NCBI GenBank assembly: GCA_030620005.1
Contig: JAUXAJ010000232.1
Location: forward strand, 1-8,520
Direction: 5' to 3'
Length of the DNA stretch: 8,520 nt
Source: Promethearchaeota archaeon
Lineage (GTDB): Archaea > Asgardarchaeota > Lokiarchaeia > Sigynarchaeales > SOKP01
Positions 6,575-8,520 of this stretch are shown in pieces. The notes beneath the pieces were generated by a model. It was not told the origin of the DNA. It made no database searches and was given only the letters and a program-made list of their open reading frames with translations. The first letter of the stretch is position 1, and the number at the start of each line of letters is the position of its first letter. A program made the position numbers and the translations under genes.

Positions 6575-7547
6575 CTTTAAAATCCTCCATTCTCTTAAAA
6601 TAATCCTTTTCTAGAACATCAACTATAATTTTAATATTACTTAGATCATTTTTTATTTCAATTCCACCCTCATCCCTAACAATCTTTAAAACATGTGCAT
6701 TATAATGGTCCCAATTCTTTGGCTCTAAATAAAATATTAAACGCTTGGCTGCTTTTGCAAACTTATACTGCCATTTCGTTCCCGATTTATAATTGCCTTC
6801 AATGAAGATGCTACCTAATGATAATTGTGCAGAAAGTCGGTTTCTCATTTGTAGCGTGAATTTAGTGACGCGATTCCATAGAAAGCTTTGTGATATTAGT
6901 GCGCCATTTTTAATGACAGATTGTATATATTGCTTATTTTCAGGAGGATAAACATTCTCAACACCCGATGCTAATACACCTATATACCTCCCATTTTGTT
7001 TATGAGCTCCTAAAAAAGCCTCAATATCTATACCTTTAGCAAAACCATTTATAAGAGTGAATTCATACTTAGCTAAAAATCCCGCAATTTGGCGGGTCTT
7101 AATTATTGCATCTTTTGTTGGCGCTCGAGATCCACATATAGAGTAAGACTTTAAATCTTTATCTATAATCTGACCTTTGATGAAGGCTAAATCACGCTTT
7201 TCTGGTTGCAATATTTGAAGCAATTTAGGAATATTTTTATCAAAGGGGGTTAAAATTGTAATATTTTTCTGTATGCAATATTGAACTAATTTCTCCAATT
7301 CAGAGTATTCCTTTTCATTAGGATGGAAGTCATATAGATTTGAAATTTTATTGAAATAATCTAAACTTGGTTTCTTTTTAGAAAGTAGGATTTTTGTTAA
7401 CATATCTTTATTCAGGGATTTAAAGCGAGAGATCTCCATTGTGGGACTCTGAAATAGTTTAATAAGCCCTGATTTAGAGAATTTCATAATGCGTAATAGA
7501 AAAATATAATCAATTATTTTTCGGTGTGAATTTACTTCTTCTAGCAT
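6570..7547 (-). CDS. dprA: DprA/Smf-like SLOG-fold protein
   Basis: A 325-residue DprA-family protein. The N-terminal ~95 residues are helical, replacing or matching the SAM-like region of bacterial DprA; ITILTPFDKNIPKLLQIL (96-113) corresponds to the usual lead-in strand, and the Rossmann-like SLOG core shows CGSR (138-141), NGFAKGID (167-174), GVLASGVENVYPPEN (190-204), GALISQ (215-220), MRNRLSA (234-240) and SGT (255-257), the motifs of the nucleic-acid/nucleotide pocket. The helix after GID reads IEAF instead of the common AAH. There is no evident C-terminal winged helix; the chain ends about 45 residues after the core. In transformable bacteria DprA loads RecA on incoming single strands, but no other competence gene is visible and an archaeal host makes that role uncertain. 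It lies upstream of, and probably is translationally coupled to, the PRTase gene; DprA-like/PRTase pairing next to vapBC suggests a conflict or defence role (inference). The ATG at 7547 has no strong ribosome site; an out-of-frame ATG lies 7 nt upstream. Confidence 0.88.
   Translation of the reverse strand: MLEEVNSHRKIIDYIFLLRIMKFSKSGLIKLFQSPTMEISRFKSLNKDMLTKILLSKKKPSLDYFNKISNLYDFHPNEKEYSELEKLVQYCIQKNITILTPFDKNIPKLLQILQPEKRDLAFIKGQIIDKDLKSYSICGSRAPTKDAIIKTRQIAGFLAKYEFTLINGFAKGIDIEAFLGAHKQNGRYIGVLASGVENVYPPENKQYIQSVIKNGALISQSFLWNRVTKFTLQMRNRLSAQLSLGSIFIEGNYKSGTKWQYKFAKAAKRLIFYLEPKNWDHYNAHVLKIVRDEGGIEIKNDLSNIKIIVDVLEKDYFKRMEDFKD
6584..6588 (-). promoter_or_regulatory. Shine-Dalgarno GGAGG inside the end of dprA
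   Basis: On the minus strand GGAGG is followed by 9 nt and then ATT, within the last codons of dprA. It is the strongest ribosome-binding sequence in the window and has no ATG/GTG/TTG at proper distance. This is the main support for an unusual ATT start and translational coupling of the PRTase to dprA. Confidence 0.5.
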
Positions 7548-7569
7548 TTTTCATTCAATATTTGATTTT

Positions 7570-7587
7570 ATTATTTTTAAAAATAAT
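7570..7587. promoter_or_regulatory. 18-nt palindrome just upstream of dprA
   Basis: ATTATTTTTAAAAATAAT is perfectly self-complementary and centred 31 nt before the dprA ATG, where a TATA/BRE region would be expected for the minus strand. It may be the core promoter, a repressor site, or both. The A+T-only composition makes chance palindromes more likely. Confidence 0.35.
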
Positions 7588-7601
7588 GTCACTCCTAAAT
7601 T

Positions 7602-7636
7602 TATAATCTATAATTTTTTAAGATGTATAGATTATA
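7602..7636. promoter_or_regulatory. 11-bp inverted repeat between divergent dprA and vapBC
   Basis: TATAATCTATA (7602-7612) and TATAGATTATA (7626-7636) are exact reverse complements with a 13-nt spacer, so the half-sites are 24 bp centre to centre, a little over two helical turns. A regulator bound here could control both divergent operons; a hairpin in a leader RNA is the alternative. VapB-type antitoxins usually autoregulate, but this site lies some 165 nt before the vapB start, so the binder is unknown. Confidence 0.45.
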
Positions 7637-7771
7637 TTTTATCCTAATTTAATTTAAATAAAAAATTTAGTTGATTTCATCCAACTCTTTTTTTATAGAA
7701 TTACAAAGAAAGTGGTAAAATTTATTAAATTATTGATATGATCTTTACTAATTTAGACATTATAACATATG

Positions 7772-7780
7772 TTTAAATAT
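7772..7780 (+). promoter_or_regulatory. TATA box of vapBC, leaderless spacing
   Basis: TTTAAATAT is centred 26 nt before the ATG at 7802. It lies inside the 11-codon extension that would result from starting at the ATG at 7769, and so argues for the downstream start and a leaderless vapBC mRNA. Confidence 0.5.
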
Positions 7781-7801
7781 ATGGTTAAACATGTATTTAT
7801 T

Positions 7802-8038
7802 ATGGTTTCAAAAACTATTACAATAACTGAAGAAGTATATAACCTCATAAAGAACTTAAAACAGAAAGATGAAAGTTTTTCAGAATTATTAAAAAGGTTA
7901 GCAATGCAGGTAAATGGTCAAAAATTAAAAGATTTTTTTGGTTCTTGGGATATAAATGATCACGAGCATGAGGAAATTCAGGAAGTAATTAAGCGTAATT
8001 CAATCCCATTTAATGGAGAAAAGAGGAAATTTGATTGA
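7802..8038 (+). CDS. vapB: VapB antitoxin, UPF0330/DUF217 family
   Basis: A 78-residue antitoxin of the archaeal UPF0330 (DUF217) type. It opens MVSKTITITEEVYNLIKNLK, a ribbon-helix-helix/AbrB-like DNA-binding segment typical of the family, followed by ESFSELLKRL and the C-terminal FGSWD...HEHEE region, which in VapB proteins wraps the toxin's active site. The frame can be extended to an ATG at 7769, but the added residues (MFKYMVKHVFI) do not resemble the family and cover the TATA box, so I start at 7802. The stop TGA overlaps the vapC start by 3 nt (TTGA), so the two are translationally coupled. Its expected role is to neutralise VapC and, with it, repress the shared promoter. Confidence 0.88.
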   Translation: MVSKTITITEEVYNLIKNLKQKDESFSELLKRLAMQVNGQKLKDFFGSWDINDHEHEEIQEVIKRNSIPFNGEKRKFD

Positions 8039-8424
8039 TTATTCTTGATACAGACATTCTTATTAATATTTTGCGAAAGATGAATCGCGGAGAGCAATGG
8101 AAAGATTTTTTAAAGGACAAATCAATAGCCTTCACCACAATTACCGCTTTTGAACTATTTCTAGGAGCAGAAATCTCCAAAAAACGTGATCAAAATATGA
8201 AGGTAATAAAAAGTTTAGTACAACAATTTCCTGTCCTTCCTCTTTCAATAAAAAGTGCATATCTCGCAGGAAGCATATTTTCAGATTTACAAAAAAAGGG
8301 ACAAATGATCGAGTTGAATGATATCTATATTGCGGCAATTACCTTAGAACATAATGCTGAGTTAGCAACAGATAATGTCAATCATTATCAGCGTATCACT
8401 CATTTAAAGATTGTAAACATATAA
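8035..8424 (+). CDS. vapC: VapC toxin, PIN-domain ribonuclease
   Basis: A 129-residue PIN-domain protein. The acidic metal-binding residues are visible in order: Asp5 in IILDTDILIN, Glu40 in TAFELFLGAE, Asp96 in LNDIYIAAITLEHNA, and Asp113 in LATDNVNHY. VapC toxins are Mg2+-dependent endoribonucleases that cut tRNA or rRNA when the antitoxin is degraded. The start is TTG at 8035, overlapping the vapB stop; there is no ATG before the catalytic Asp5, and the next Met (residue 16) would remove it. The length is usual for the family and all four acidic residues are present, so the toxin looks intact. It sits beside a DprA-PRTase pair, in a block that looks acquired. Confidence 0.9.
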   Translation: MIILDTDILINILRKMNRGEQWKDFLKDKSIAFTTITAFELFLGAEISKKRDQNMKVIKSLVQQFPVLPLSIKSAYLAGSIFSDLQKKGQMIELNDIYIAAITLEHNAELATDNVNHYQRITHLKIVNI

Positions 8425-8458
8425 CCATGCTACGACCAGCCTCCAAAAGACAAGCGTC

Positions 8459-8520
8459 GTGGGTGTTCACCATATTGGTTTCGAAACAGATGACTTGGTT
8501 GAACTCGTAAATCATAAAAA
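8459..8520 (+). CDS. Possible start of a glyoxalase/VOC-type protein, cut by the window edge
   Basis: From a GTG at 8459 the frame reads MGVHHIGFETDDLVELVNHK to the window end. The HHIGF...DDL pattern resembles the first strand and helix of VOC-superfamily metalloproteins (glyoxalase I and relatives), where the second His is a metal ligand. The same frame is open back to 8417, so a 5'-truncated gene interrupted by the vapBC block is also possible. No ribosome site or promoter is visible. Twenty residues cannot settle the family. Confidence 0.33.
   Translation, partial: MGVHHIGFETDDLVELVNHK

Noticed and set aside
8141..8338. 65-codon minus-strand frame
   Set aside because: Antisense to the PIN domain of VapC; shadow.
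8427..8510. Short frames at the right edge, + from ATG 8427 and minus across 8425-8515
   Set aside because: Both are short and lack family resemblance; the third frame (VOC-like) is the better reading.

Overview
The window looks archaeal: it is A+T-rich, genes end in oligo-T tracts, several starts have a TATA-like box centred about 26 nt upstream (leaderless spacing), and the right end carries a toxin-antitoxin pair whose antitoxin is of the archaeal UPF0330/DUF217 type. An Asgard (Lokiarchaeia-like) genome is my best guess, by gene style only; no marker gene settles it.

Left part (1-5714, + strand): four genes, each with its own spacer and T-tract, so probably separate transcripts. They are a PLP-dependent D-threonine aldolase/D-serine dehydratase-like enzyme, a RidA-family enamine/imine deaminase, a glutamate-1-semialdehyde-aminomutase-like class III aminotransferase with an N-terminal extension, and a 710-residue membrane-anchored DUF3604/PHP-like predicted metallohydrolase. 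The first three make biochemical sense together: dehydratases of the first family release reactive 2-enamines, which RidA hydrolyses to 2-keto acids, and the third could move amino groups on such compounds. In the 333-base gap before the DUF3604 gene, the minus strand holds a 45-codon remnant of a sulfatase N-terminus that is too short for a usual ORF cut-off.

Middle (5715-5854): a convergent junction with several hairpins and T-tracts.

Right part (5855-8424): a visibly more A+T-rich, accessory-looking block. A minus-strand pair encodes a DprA/Smf-like SLOG-fold protein and a ComF-like phosphoribosyltransferase (PRTase). The PRTase frame stays open about 60 codons upstream of its first conventional start, back to the end of dprA, and an ideally placed GGAGG precedes an ATT codon there. 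A divergent vapBC pair lies on the + strand, across a 254-nt control region that holds an 11-bp inverted repeat and an 18-nt palindrome. DprA plus PRTase beside a toxin-antitoxin pair suggests a small defence island rather than competence genes. The last 62 bases read like the start of a glyoxalase/VOC-type protein cut by the window edge.
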